Shown piece by piece: positions 40,684 to 50,798 of a stretch of 64,000 nucleotides of DNA. Location: contig NC_060254.1 in the NCBI RefSeq assembly GCF_921293095.1, positions 106,602,917 through 106,666,916 of the forward strand, given 5' to 3'. The stretch comes from Ischnura elegans. Its lineage: Eukaryota > Arthropoda > Insecta > Odonata > Coenagrionidae. Each line of letters begins with the position of its first letter. The first letter of the stretch is position 1. The notes beneath the pieces are model-generated. The model did no database searches. It had not been told where the DNA came from and worked only from the letters and a program-made list of their open reading frames with translations. A program made the translations under genes and the position numbers.

Positions 40684-42094
40684 TACTGTTAAAAGAATTT
40701 TATTGATTTATCATTTGTATTCAATAATCCCTCCCACCCGTTGAACTGGGGAATTGTGGTCAAATAACGAATGTGTTTCAGTTCCCGTTTGAATTACATA
40801 GCGACTGTTTAGAGGTAACATTTTAGAACATACCTTCGAGGCTCGAGTATGGAATTACTTTCCGTTTCCCCTTGTCTGGCCCTGAGGGGTAGTTTTGCTT
40901 TCTCAGCTAGAGGGATTTTTTAATCATTGTATACCTGGATCTCCCATGAGGTAAAGTGATGTATTCGTTAATTCTATGTCAGAAACGAAATCCACATAGG
41001 TACGTCCTTGAAAATCGACGATTGCCTGATCATAATGCTGCTGCTCTTCGTGTTATGACTGCTGTGTGGTGAAATTGACAATGATTAGATACGACAATAA
41101 TGATGGTTGAAATCACATTAAAAAATTGTCCGAACACTTTGTCTTGCGGGCAAAGTAAATAAAAGTAGAGGTGTCCGGTCTTATATGGTGGAAATGAGCA
41201 AAATACATTCGGCATTGATATATTCGTTAGAAAGTTAATGGTTACGGCTACTATAATTACAACTCTGTTGGCTGGTAACATTTATCATAAGGCTCCTGAC
41301 AAGAGATTTCGGATAAGTGTGTCAGCCACACAAAGAAACGTAGATACTTATAGATCTCCCAGCCAATGTAGAGACTTCTGCCTTCTTTGCACTGCAACGT
41401 GTGGATTTGCATTTTCTACATCAACTACTATTAACTTGCCACAGACAAGAGCAATGCACCATCAACGAATGGCACATTTAATTTATTTGGCGAAGGAACT
41501 TGGCAAAACAAAATTGTGAAAACTGAAAAAAATAATTGTTAGTTTCAATGGCAAAAAAGGATAAGAAACTGAAATTTTTTTAAGCTACCTCGCCTAAAAC
41601 TTATTACAAATGTGTTTATAGTAAAAATTAGTTTTACTTTTCACTTATATGATTCTTGTGTTATGTGTTTTCAAATAAACTACTTGAACTGCTTACGATT
41701 TCCAACTGTGGTCATACCTTCACTCCAAAATGTTGCCCAGCCTGACAACCCTCCACCCCTCCTCCCCTTTAGCCAATAATCCTGGCTGCGGCCCCGCTAG
41801 AAACTCTGAAGGGACGCCGGAGGGTACATCAACACTTGCTCTCCCCACCTCACCCGACTGGGCCAACGAAGGCTTTGACTGATCGTGGATGCATCCATCC
41901 GAAACAGGGAACTTGCGATTAGAAGACGCCACTGCATGTAATCTCTCCATCGCACGTAGTATTTCCTCTCCACCGTTCCCTTTCCTGCGCGTATTTCAAA
42001 CTAAAGGCTTTCGCCTGGAAACTTCTAGAGCAGCCACAAAAGTTAGACTTTTTTTTACATTTTTCTGTATCTATAATGTGAAATTTTAAGTGAA
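40684..42094. other. Intergenic, nothing firm
   Basis: The frames at 41238-41519 and 41720-41950 show no family resemblance. GC-richer DNA at about 41730-41880 may be a repeat fragment. Confidence 0.4.
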
Positions 42095-42300
42095 TTCTTC
42101 ACATTACAGCGAGGAATCGAGGAAGGTATTTATACAATAAAGGAAACAAGCTAACTCTTACACATGTAATTTTAATTCGTACAATGCCTTGCAGGTCACC
42201 AAGGTGTCATCAGGTACAGGGCACATTAATTCAAGGGGACATCATATTTATACATTTTGAGGAGGATTTTGCAAGTTAGCAGAGGGCGTCAGGAGTACCT
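42095..42300 (-). mobile_element. Penelope-like element tail fragment
   Basis: On the minus strand it reads CTGATGACACCTTGGTGACC, with the core CTGATGA (complement at 42207-42213) and the stem CACC-TT-GGTG (42197-42206), then a GTACGAATTAAAATTACATG stretch of the kind seen at Penelope-like tails. No reading frame remains. Confidence 0.5.
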
Positions 42301-42814
42301 ATAAACGAGATGCTCCCATTTTTTTCATGCGTTTTGTTCCTGTCGATGGGTCGCTGAGCTTAGTCGCGTTTTTATTATTAAAATAATCCACGGGAAAAAG
42401 CATTGGTTTCCTTCACTATGCGATGACAGCGCAAGTTTTAAATGTCCCAATAATCTTTCTCGACCTCACCCAAAAGACGAACGATCAAAACACTCGCTTT
42501 CTTTTCGTTCGGCAGGCAGGTAAGTGGGAACTGCAGCAGGAGGGCTGCAATGCAACACAGCTGCCAACTCCAAGAGACCCATCCTCCAATGCAATGCAGC
42601 TGCCGCGTCTTGGGGTGGGGTGCAGGGCCTATCTTCCATTCTGGAAGGGTGCTCCTCGACCAATTGTGTTACACTACCGGCTCCCAACTCTAAAATGCCT
42701 CCCAGCAGAACTTAGCGAAAAAAAAATCAAGACAAGGAAAGGCTAACGCCTCCATTGGCTTTTTCTCATGTATCGCTCAGTTTTGTGTACTTGGAATGGG
42801 GGGTGATATTCTTC

Positions 42815-43459
42815 AATAGGGTAGTTTCCTTCATCAAAGAAAACGAAAAGCAAGGATTGCGATTCGTTACCCACCATTAGGGTTTTAATAATATACAATT
42901 TATTTGGCTTTATTAATCACAGTTTAGACGAATGGCAATGGTCAATTTTAACTGAATTTGAAAAAGGCCAGATTGGCGCCCATGCGATTCCACTCCTCGT
43001 GAAGTCACAGAGACCTAGTTTCTATACGAGTAGATAGGAGTTTTACATCGTCTGAGATTACCAATGCATGCATGAGGCACAGACCTCAGGAAAACATGTC
43101 TTAATAATCACCTATTAAAACTGGCTAAGGTCGGAAAGTTTCCTTCGTTTGATAAGGTATTAATAATCCATAATTAAGCCAAGTGCTACCTGCTAGCAGC
43201 CTGCGCCTAACGGCGCACATGTCCTCATCCCAAGGTCACCTCACTTTGCGGCAGCGGGAACCAGAATGACGTCACACGGGCTTTTCCCATCATTCAGACT
43301 TAGCCGTCGCGTTTTCACGCGCTTGAAATTTTTCATTTTTCATTTTATCGAGAAAAGTAGATATCGTCATTTAAAAATCTAAAAAAAGGGAAATGCGTAC
43401 TCCAGGAGTAATAATCTTTCGATTTAGGCAATAAAAAAATAATAGGGAACCACCCTATT
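42815..43459. mobile_element. Non-autonomous element, 645 bp, AATAGGGTRGTT ends
   Basis: AATAGGGTAGTTTCC at 42815 and the complement of GGAACCACCCTATT at 43446-43459 form inverted ends. TGACGTCA occurs inside (about 43266). The first 220 bp recur inverted at 30155-30378. It probably belongs to the same family as 37581-40232. No target duplication is evident. Confidence 0.6.
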
Positions 43460-43756
43460 TTAAGCGAAAGGTCAACATATAAAAAGTATTCGATTCCGTG
43501 ATGTTTATAAAGAGATAGAAAACCATTCCTTCTTCGGACAATTATGCTACGGAACTCATGATATTTAACACTCGCTAAGTCGACTTATTGCATGTTTTTC
43601 TCCTTTTCATTCGGGCTAGTTTTTGGCATTTTCGTCCTCTTAATCTCGTGTTTCCGATATGTTTAAGGTCTATCTCATGCAAAGTCCTTGAACAGATTGT
43701 TGTCAGCTGAGTAATAAAACGGCTGGATGCACTAAAACTGTTAATGAGAATTCAAC

Positions 43757-43942
43757 ATGGAATCAGGAAAAGTAGATCGGATTGCTTGCATGTCGGATGA
43801 TCCTGGAAGGAAAAAAGTAATTTGTGGGAGAGGGTGCAAGCACCCTGAACGTATTGAGAGCTCGGCTAAATCTGACACAAGTATCATTTTCTGCGGTAAT
43901 GCCAATGACGACTCGTTGCCTCCTTATGTAAAGCATATATAG
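43757..43942 (+). CDS. Short frame of unknown origin, 61 codons
   Basis: Reads MESGKVDRIACMSDDPGRKK and a cysteine-containing middle (CGRGCKHPERI). It has gene-like composition and lies just upstream of the frame at 44086, possibly part of the same broken or spliced gene. No family recognised. Confidence 0.25.
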   Translation: MESGKVDRIACMSDDPGRKKVICGRGCKHPERIESSAKSDTSIIFCGNANDDSLPPYVKHI

Positions 43943-44085
43943 GCAATGTATAAAAAGGAGTGCATTTATGGAACACATGGAATGAAAATAGTCCTAAAGG
44001 GACGTGATGGACGAAGCACGGGCGGGTTGATGGTAATAAAAGAGTCGGAACAAGCTTAAAGCCCACGGAGAGTATTCAAGAAGCA

Positions 44086-44451
44086 ATGGAGAGCAAGGAA
44101 GAATTGAAGAAATCTGTGGAAAAGGCCAAATTTGTTATTGATCATTGGAACGGACTCCGATACCCAAGTTTGGTGCTCTCTGTGACAAAGAATGGAGCAA
44201 TGGTGGATTGTATGGTGCCAACCAAAAAACTTCGCAAGTGGCCGAAAGAAAAGGATTTGTTATTTTATGAGTGGAATGATATTGACAAAGTTATTCAACC
44301 ACCAAAACTTGTAAATAAAGGAATTTTTAAGGTTGATTTATTAAAAAATGATGAACCATTTTTGAAAGAACTTGAATATATTCTAAACATGTTTTTGCCT
44401 TGCATATATATGGTTAACTTAAGTAAAAATATAACTATTTTCATTCAATAG
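44086..44451 (+). CDS. Unknown protein fragment with Tudor-like/transposon-associated segment
   Basis: A 121-residue frame. Residues about 15-85 (FVIDHWNGLRYPSLVLSVTK, VDCMVPTKKLRKWPKEKDLL, FYEWNDIDKVIQPPKLVNKG) resemble the small beta-rich segment 'WYPG.V......V.V.FM.P......WP...D......I...I.PP' often found in arthropod transposon-associated or chromatin proteins. The last 30 residues look like read-through into AT-rich DNA, and a donor-like AAG|GTTGAT occurs after GIFK. It could therefore be one exon of an unidentified gene or a transposon fragment. Function is not assigned. Confidence 0.35.
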   Translation: MESKEELKKSVEKAKFVIDHWNGLRYPSLVLSVTKNGAMVDCMVPTKKLRKWPKEKDLLFYEWNDIDKVIQPPKLVNKGIFKVDLLKNDEPFLKELEYILNMFLPCIYMVNLSKNITIFIQ

Positions 44452-44454
44452 CAT

Positions 44455-45300
44455 GCGCTTTTAAATATGCATGTTCTTCTTCGTCCCTAACCTTTCAACG
44501 TGTCTTTGCCAATGAAAAATTATCTTGGGCCAAAGTTACCCTATCCTGAGGGTACCATTGGCCCAAAATTAAAAACTACGTAACAATGTAAAAAAACGAG
44601 TTGGGCCAAAATGTGAGCGTCAGCTAAAGTATAAGATGTTATAGTACTACAAAAAGGTTAGCATAATTTCAATTTTAGTAAAAACTATCTTCTCAGAGAG
44701 AAACCTGTTTGAAATTGATGAAAAGTAGCCCACGTTTACGGCACTAAAAGTGTATAACGAAGGTGTTTTTTCTTGACCAAGGCGTTGATATGTTCGTCGC
44801 GTTTAAGCATCCGTTCCTAAGAGACTCCTTCGTGAGGATATTTGGGAAGATCTCTCTGTTATGTTGTAGCCGTTAGTAGGCGTATCTACTTGCTGAGTCA
44901 AGGAATTGGAATAGAGTCTGAAAATCAAAGTTTTTCCCAGCCACGTCCTTTTACGTCCATTTATTAAAAAAAATTCTCAATCCACTGATGGGACATTGAA
45001 ATCACCGCCAATTATGACACAATTATGATTTTTTGAGAAGCTCAACGCCTTATCGGACTATCTAACTCCAATGCCAAATTTAGGCTGGAATCTGGTGATC
45101 TACATTATATAGCAAATATAGAATCTTCTAACTAAGCACTAAGATTGAGCAATAAACACTTTCCAATAAATCACAGCTGAAAAAATCTCTGCTCTGCTCG
45201 TGATCTCAGCTTTGAATGCAATGAATACTCCTGCTCCAGTTCTCGCTTCTCGATCCTTCCTGTATATGCTATATGATTTTAGGATGATCTACCTGTCATA
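44455..45300. other. Nothing recognised
   Basis: AT-rich sequence between the unknown frame and the Penelope-like structure. Confidence 0.4.
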
Positions 45301-45390
45301 TACAGGGTGTCCCATTTATCTTGACCACGCGAAATAATGCACAAAGGTTAAGAAAAGACTTAGCTGTTTCACAAAATAAAATATATTTGC

Positions 45391-45421
45391 GACCGGTTTC
45401 GATACAGCGTATCATCATCTG
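45391..45421 (-). ncRNA. Hammerhead-like motif in Penelope tail (variant core)
   Basis: The minus strand reads CAGATGA-T-[GATAC GCT GTATC]-GAAA-CCGGTC. This is the CTGATGA / stem II / GAAA order of a hammerhead, but with A in place of the first U of the core and one extra base before the stem. Confidence 0.3.
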
Positions 45422-45773
45422 GCAATTACAAGTATCAGTGCATAGAATTTATACCCTTGAAGGTGTTAGAGGGGTGGTAGAGTGGAGGTGGAGAAAGGGG
45501 GGACATTCGGAGTACCCATTATTGGATGCATTTAGTTTGATTGTGTTTAGCTCCTTCATCCTGTTGTAATTCGACAATGGAATCAATCATAATCTGTGAA
45601 GCATACAATGTATTGCTGATAGTTTGTGAGAGAAGTGGTGTCGTGAATTGCGGTGTATTATTTGGTGGAGGGGGTAAGGGAAGGGAAGATAGGTTTCGGA
45701 AGTACGTCGCCGATGGGTCACTGCAAGGGGTAGCCGAGGGTTGGTGTATGATGACGAAATACGGGCAGGGGTG

Positions 45774-46358
45774 TTATGGAGTGGTGAGTGTCATCCGTAA
45801 TGGTTTCTCAGAAAAAACATTGAAAAGTGGTGAATTGTGAGAATACAACTGCTCGTTAACTAAAGATATTTTGGGTGAGGTTTGGCCCACTAAAATTTCC
45901 AACTGCTCGAGTGCGTCAAGCCTTGGGCCGTTGTTTTCTTTATGTAGGATTATCGGTTCGAAATCGCTTGTGTGGTCGGAATCCAAGAGGTGTTTGGCAA
46001 AGTGTGAGGTTTCTTTGTTGTTAATAAAACCTGAACGATGTTCCTTGGCCCGGATGTTGAAATTCCGTCCAGTTTTTCCTATGTAACAGGAACTGCAGTC
46101 ATTGCAACGGAGTTTATATACTCCGCTGTGTTCACCGGCACTAATTTTGTCCTTGGCACTGCCCAACAGTTTGCCCAGTGTATTTCTACAGTAGAAGGCA
46201 GCCTCCACTAGATCTTTAGGTAGTAATTTTCCAGTTTTGTTGGATATACGACCGAGATAGGGGATTCTACGCCTTTTCGCTAACTTTTTGTCCAGATGGA
46301 AATTCAAAAATGTGTCAAGCAAATGTTCATAAGCCGTGGGGGGGACATCAATCAGCAT
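45774..46358 (-). CDS. Penelope-like GIY-YIG endonuclease domain (C-terminal fragment)
   Basis: A 194-residue frame with the GIY-YIG nuclease used by Penelope-like retroelements for target cutting. GVYKLRC (79-81 the GVY), YIGKTGRNF (92-94 the YIG, R98) and the KEHR histidine (about 107) are all present, with the CNDC cysteine pair typical of the Penelope-type linker. The reverse transcriptase that should precede it is absent: upstream of the ATG the frame continues only a few codons (NKATRKAN) before the junction with the inverted copy. No internal stop. The 3' tail on the minus strand carries the hammerhead-like motif at 45397-45420. Related to the fragment at 62585 but from a different subfamily. 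Confidence 0.75.
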   Translation of the reverse strand: MLIDVPPTAYEHLLDTFLNFHLDKKLAKRRRIPYLGRISNKTGKLLPKDLVEAAFYCRNTLGKLLGSAKDKISAGEHSGVYKLRCNDCSSCYIGKTGRNFNIRAKEHRSGFINNKETSHFAKHLLDSDHTSDFEPIILHKENNGPRLDALEQLEILVGQTSPKISLVNEQLYSHNSPLFNVFSEKPLRMTLTTP

Positions 46359-47029
46359 GTTTGCCTTCCTTGTAGCTTTGTTAATTACAAAGATATGAAC
46401 AGCGGTATGTCTTTTTTAAATGGCACCCTATATTTTTAATGAATGAATGGTGGAGTAGTTCCAATACCCGCGTACCTGCACTAAGTGCTATTGAGTCAGT
46501 CATTTTTCATAACACTGTGTTCATTTTAATGGTCCACTGTGCTACATTTTTGAATAAGTCTTTAGAAGAGGAAACGAATTTCCGAATAAAAAATACAGAG
46601 TGCCATTTAAAATAGACATACCGCTGTTCATATCTTAGTAATTAACAAAGCTACAAGGAAGGCAATCATGCTGATTAATGTCCGCCTGACGGCTAATGAA
46701 CATTTGCTCCACACATTTTTGAATTTCCATCTGGACAAAAAGTTATTTCGGGTGGTCAAGATAAATGGAACACCCTGTATGTATATCTAATAACCAGCTT
46801 TCATTTCCCACGATTACAACTCCTTTTTTTTTATAGTTTTATAGTAGAAATCAGCAACTTTGCTTTTAATATCTACTCCTGCAATTTACAGCAACGCCAA
46901 GGGGGATTCTTCCATACAGGGATTTGTAATCCTTTCTTAAAATTAACGTTTCTCAGTGCATTCTACACCTGATTTTTCTTACGTGCAGCCATTATTTTAT
47001 CAAGGACATTTTCGGTGTTTTTAACACCT

Positions 47030-47252
47030 TGAAAATGAGAAGGAGACTTCGTTGATTTCCACTAATTTATTTAGTCCGTACGACATGTTTCGAACCATAG
47101 AGGTCATTATCAAGTACGTGATGTTTCGAATCATAGAGGTTATTATCAAGTACTTGATAATGGGTACTTGATAATGGTCTCTATGGTTCGAAACATGGCG
47201 TACGGACTAAATAAATTAGTGGAAATCAACGAAGTCTCCTTTTCATCTTCGA
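47030..47252. mobile_element. Inverted pair of Penelope-like tails, about 85-bp arms
   Basis: Arms 47030-47114 and 47166-47252 are near-perfect reverse complements, with AGTCCGTACG and GTTTCGAAC words. A third partial copy, GATGTTTCGAATCATAGAGG, lies in the centre (47120-47139). Each arm carries CTTGATAATG[ACC...GGT]TCGAAAC, the hammerhead-like order seen in the other tails. No coding sequence. Confidence 0.65.
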
Positions 47253-48151
47253 GTATTAACTTCCACATAGTTGAGCCTAATACAATTGAACGTTTTAACA
47301 CCTTTTTGATGCTCAAATGGGACCTCTGACTCCATGATCTCCCTGTAAATCCTACACCCTGCACTTCCTATCTCTAACCTAGAGAAGGCCTACAACGCTC
47401 CAAATATAAACAACGAGAAAGTTCCGGATGTTACGTGATTCGGCGCATGAAATGACAGCGCCAGGCTTGTTTACGTGTGTGGGTTCAGATAACGACCTGT
47501 CTTTGAGAACGATAAGCAAGAGTTGAACAAAGACAGCGACGTGGCTGTGCTGATAAAAATACCCCCACAGAGCTTTGAGTGACGCGCCTAAGAATAGTTT
47601 TCTGAAAGACAGCGAGCTTAAATTTTGAAACAGGTGTCTACAAATACTCAAGTGGCCAAACAGTTCAATAGGAAGTTTATTAAAATGTATTTGAAAAGGA
47701 CATTAAATTAGAGAGCAGCACACATGTGTCGTACTTACAATCTTACTAATGTCGATTTAATCCCTTTGTAGAAACTGTTCTATTAATTACTATTCATTTC
47801 CCTTACACAAAATAAAACATTAATCAATATAATTATTTTTTGTATTTATCTTATTATTCGACACAATAGAAAGACATACATTTTTTCCCTTTTCGGTCAA
47901 GCCCATGAGACATAAGAAATGATGAGTGGAGAAAATATTTAAGGAAATGATTTTTGCTCAGTGATACGTCAGTTAACAAAAAATACATAAAAGTTAGTCG
48001 TATACCCCCATGAATTATTCTGGCTAACCTAATTTATTATATGCCCAAATCATCACTTAGATCATCAATAACTACTATTTAATTCATTAGTGACGCGATT
48101 ATTTTCAATATAATGTGGTAACCGATGTAACTCACCATATTAATGAAATGT
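47253..48151. other. Nothing recognised
   Basis: AT-rich; a 90-codon minus frame at 47379-47651 shows no family features. Confidence 0.4.
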
Positions 48152-48159
48152 CTTGTATT

Positions 48160-48407
48160 CAGGGGCGGATACAGGATTTCTTTATGGGGGGGGGGGGGGG
48201 GGGGCACACCCAAGGCCGTGTCCAGGAATTTGTTCCGAGGGGGGTTTTGTATTACCCGGGGTATTTTGTATTTGGGGTCTGTTTTGTATTACCTCGTAAT
48301 ACAAAACGAACGGAATGATAGTGGGACTTTTTTTAAATCTTCCATATTTTTTAAGGTTCTGGGGGGGCACGTGCCCCCGTAACCCCCCCCCCCTTGATCC
48401 ACCTATG
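48160..48407. mobile_element. hAT MITE, 248 bp, 8-bp duplication CTTGTATT
   Basis: The element lies between exact copies of CTTGTATT (48152-48159 and 48408-48415). The ends CAGGGGCGGATACAG and complement of TTGATCCACCTATG are imperfect. It has an 18-base G run, a C run and an internal palindrome GGGGGCACGTGCCCCC (48363-48378). Confidence 0.82.
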
Positions 48408-48415
48408 CTTGTATT

Positions 48416-50140
48416 CGTTTGAGAAGTTGTTAAATAGTGACAATATACCAAAGAACATGCAATACATTTATAATAATCATTATTTTTTTAAGTTTCAGCC
48501 GTGAAGCTGAATATCGACTCGGGCCTTGAGACTTGATCGACTTTGTCGTCGTGTGATGTGGGGATCTATAATAACCTGCTATAAAGCAATAATTTGGGAA
48601 AGCAACAGGTCAGATTTCTTGGCATACTTTCAAGCATCCGCCATTTCACATCTCAGATCCAGCCTTAGAATCTTCGTTCATTCTTCTAAAGCTTGCCATT
48701 GTTGATGCAGCCATGGCTTCCCACAAACTCTATCATAGTCCAGGAAATGAAGCACACTGGCTCGCATTTTTTTAAAACTGCATCGATTAACTTGAAATTT
48801 TGACAGTAGGTAGAGGATAGAACAGTAGGTTTCCACCCTATCTCGGGGGTGGAAATTTTTTATTACATTTTGACCAGGAATCAATGAAGCATGATCATTA
48901 CATTTTCTTGTAAAATTAATAATTTTCGAGTTATCCGCGATTGAAGGTTATAGCTCTTCGACGAAAGAATCAATATTTTTATAGTTTTTTTTCGCAAATA
49001 CCTTGATAAATATGCATTTATACACAAGCTGTAAAATATTAAAATTATAGATTATAAAACAACAAAGAAAATTATTTCATTGTTCCCTTGAAGATCAATA
49101 CGAACCGAGATACAGCTTAATATTGCATAGTTTTTGCTTGTCAAACGCTATATTTTAGAGATTCAATGTCAAATTGCGGGAAAACTATGCATTTTTTTGA
49201 GTAAATCTTATGGTATTTTATACTTAATTGTTTTAAAAACTTTCCTTAGAAATATAGAAAAAGTCTTTAGCATAAAATTTGAGCGAGTAATGGCAAAAAT
49301 AAAGTCAGTCCTTACTTTTTTCTGCGTAAAAATTTGTGAAAACACCAACCTAATTACCACCCTAGCTAAAACAGGTCGTTTCCTTTATCAGTTCTCATTA
49401 TTCAGATGCTATCGATGAATCATAAAAGTTTGATTCATTTAAATTTCTTAATTTTGAAAAAAATTGAGCTAAAAGTGAAAAACGATTTTCTACAATTTTG
49501 TAAAAAATGTTTTTTTTCTCATAATAACTCCAAGAGATAGATTTTCTCTGTGAAATTTTCCTGTACGATAAATATTTGGTGATATATTGCCGTTAAAAGT
49601 CTCTATTTACAAATGACCACCTCCTCACATGAGTCGATTAAACTCACCCCCTTTCAAAAATAAGAAATAAAAATGAATGTAATTTATATAACCTCGTAGC
49701 CCTTTAAAATAACCTACAAAATACTTTAGTAAAACGCTTTCTATCATGGAAAACAAAGGAGTTATGTTTGAAAAACCGATCAATTTTGTTTTCGAAAAAA
49801 TCAAAATGCACAATTCAAAGAATCATAATCTACATTACCGGCATATACTTTGGGTGATACACGTTCGGCTCTGACGCATACATTCAAATTTACTCCAAAA
49901 TAAACTCACATGCACAGAGGATGTGTATGTACACATATATGTGTATGTGAGTGCATGCTCGCACGCGTGTTGCGTGCGTGCATGCGTGCAGCAGGAAGAC
50001 TGGAAGCCATGCAATATCCGTTAGATTGTGTTATATGTAATTTATACATAAATATACATTTACTATTACACTATTGCACCCCCATTAAATTAACAAGCCG
50101 CCTGCACCTAAAAAACTTTTCAAAATGATTTTTTATAATC
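48416..50140. other. Nothing recognised; alternating purine-pyrimidine run at about 49914-49985
   Basis: TATGTGTATGTGAGTGCATG and the following GCACGCGTGTTGCGTGCGTG form a Z-DNA-prone stretch. Otherwise AT-rich without genes. Confidence 0.45.
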
Positions 50141-50159
50141 TCAAAAAAGCTTGCGCAGT

Positions 50160-50280
50160 TTCCTGTGGCTGAAGAAAAGTGGGATTGTATTGTAATTCGA
50201 TTGTTTTATGAGTGCTCTGGTGGATATTGTCCGGAATTAGAAGATGACGAGGATGACATCGATGATTATGTAAATGAAGG
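50160..50280 (+). CDS. Possible orphan exon, acidic peptide
   Basis: Between an acceptor-like CTTGCGCAG and a donor-like AATGAAG|GTGATAAA lies an open frame reading EEKWDCIVIRLFYECSGGYC then PELEDDEDDIDDYVNE. The composition looks coding, and the following sequence becomes AT-rich at the donor. No family recognised and no partner exon found; it could be a decayed fragment. Confidence 0.25.
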
Positions 50281-50798
50281 TGATAAAAAAATTATTTTTA
50301 CCTGTGTTTGTATTAGTTTTATTTTTGTCAATGTACCTAAATATTTAGTCATTTGTGCATTTTTGTCTAAACAAACTTATGCATGTAATTTTAATTTTTT
50401 CCTATCTACAAATGTAGTTTATAGGCATTTCAATGTTATATGATGTGTTTTTTAAGGGTTTAAAAGTTGCAAAATGAAATTTGAACCTATTTTAAGTAGC
50501 AACATTCCTAAATTAAAACACTGAGACGAATAATTTATTTCTTATGGTAAATATTTTTTTTACATTAACCCCTAATAAGGGTTGTGTTTTAAGGGTGGAA
50601 ATATATAATGGTAGTTTTCACCCCTAAAAAATAAAAAGCGCCCATCGGCATAACATAGATTTTAAAGTGGAGGGTAAGATTAGCCTAATCCCAAATTTTT
50701 ATGCAAATCTATTCAGTTTGAAAAAAAATTGCAAGGCTTTGCAGTTTTTTGAGCTTCATTTCCTGGACTATCAAATATGGTCCTCTCTATTCGTGTTA

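Larger units (their letters stand above)
45301..46779. mobile_element. Head-to-head Penelope-like copies bounded by inverted termini
   Basis: The outer ends match in inverted orientation over about 36 bp: TACAGGGTGTCCCATTTATC at 45301 and the complement of GATAAATGGAACACCCTGTA at 46760-46779. Within them a minus-strand GIY-YIG frame (45774-46358) faces a short plus-strand second copy (about 46598-46743) of the same coding start: MLINVRLTANEHLL against MLIDVPPTAYEHLL. The two copies are separated by about 170 bp. Head-to-head partial copies are a known habit of Penelope-like elements. Confidence 0.65.

Noticed and set aside
41238-41519. 93-codon frame downstream of the heat shock gene
   Set aside because: No family features and no splice or promoter context.
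49910-50128. Frame across the alternating purine-pyrimidine run
   Set aside because: Cysteine-rich peptide results from the simple TGTGTA/GCGTGC repeat; not a gene.
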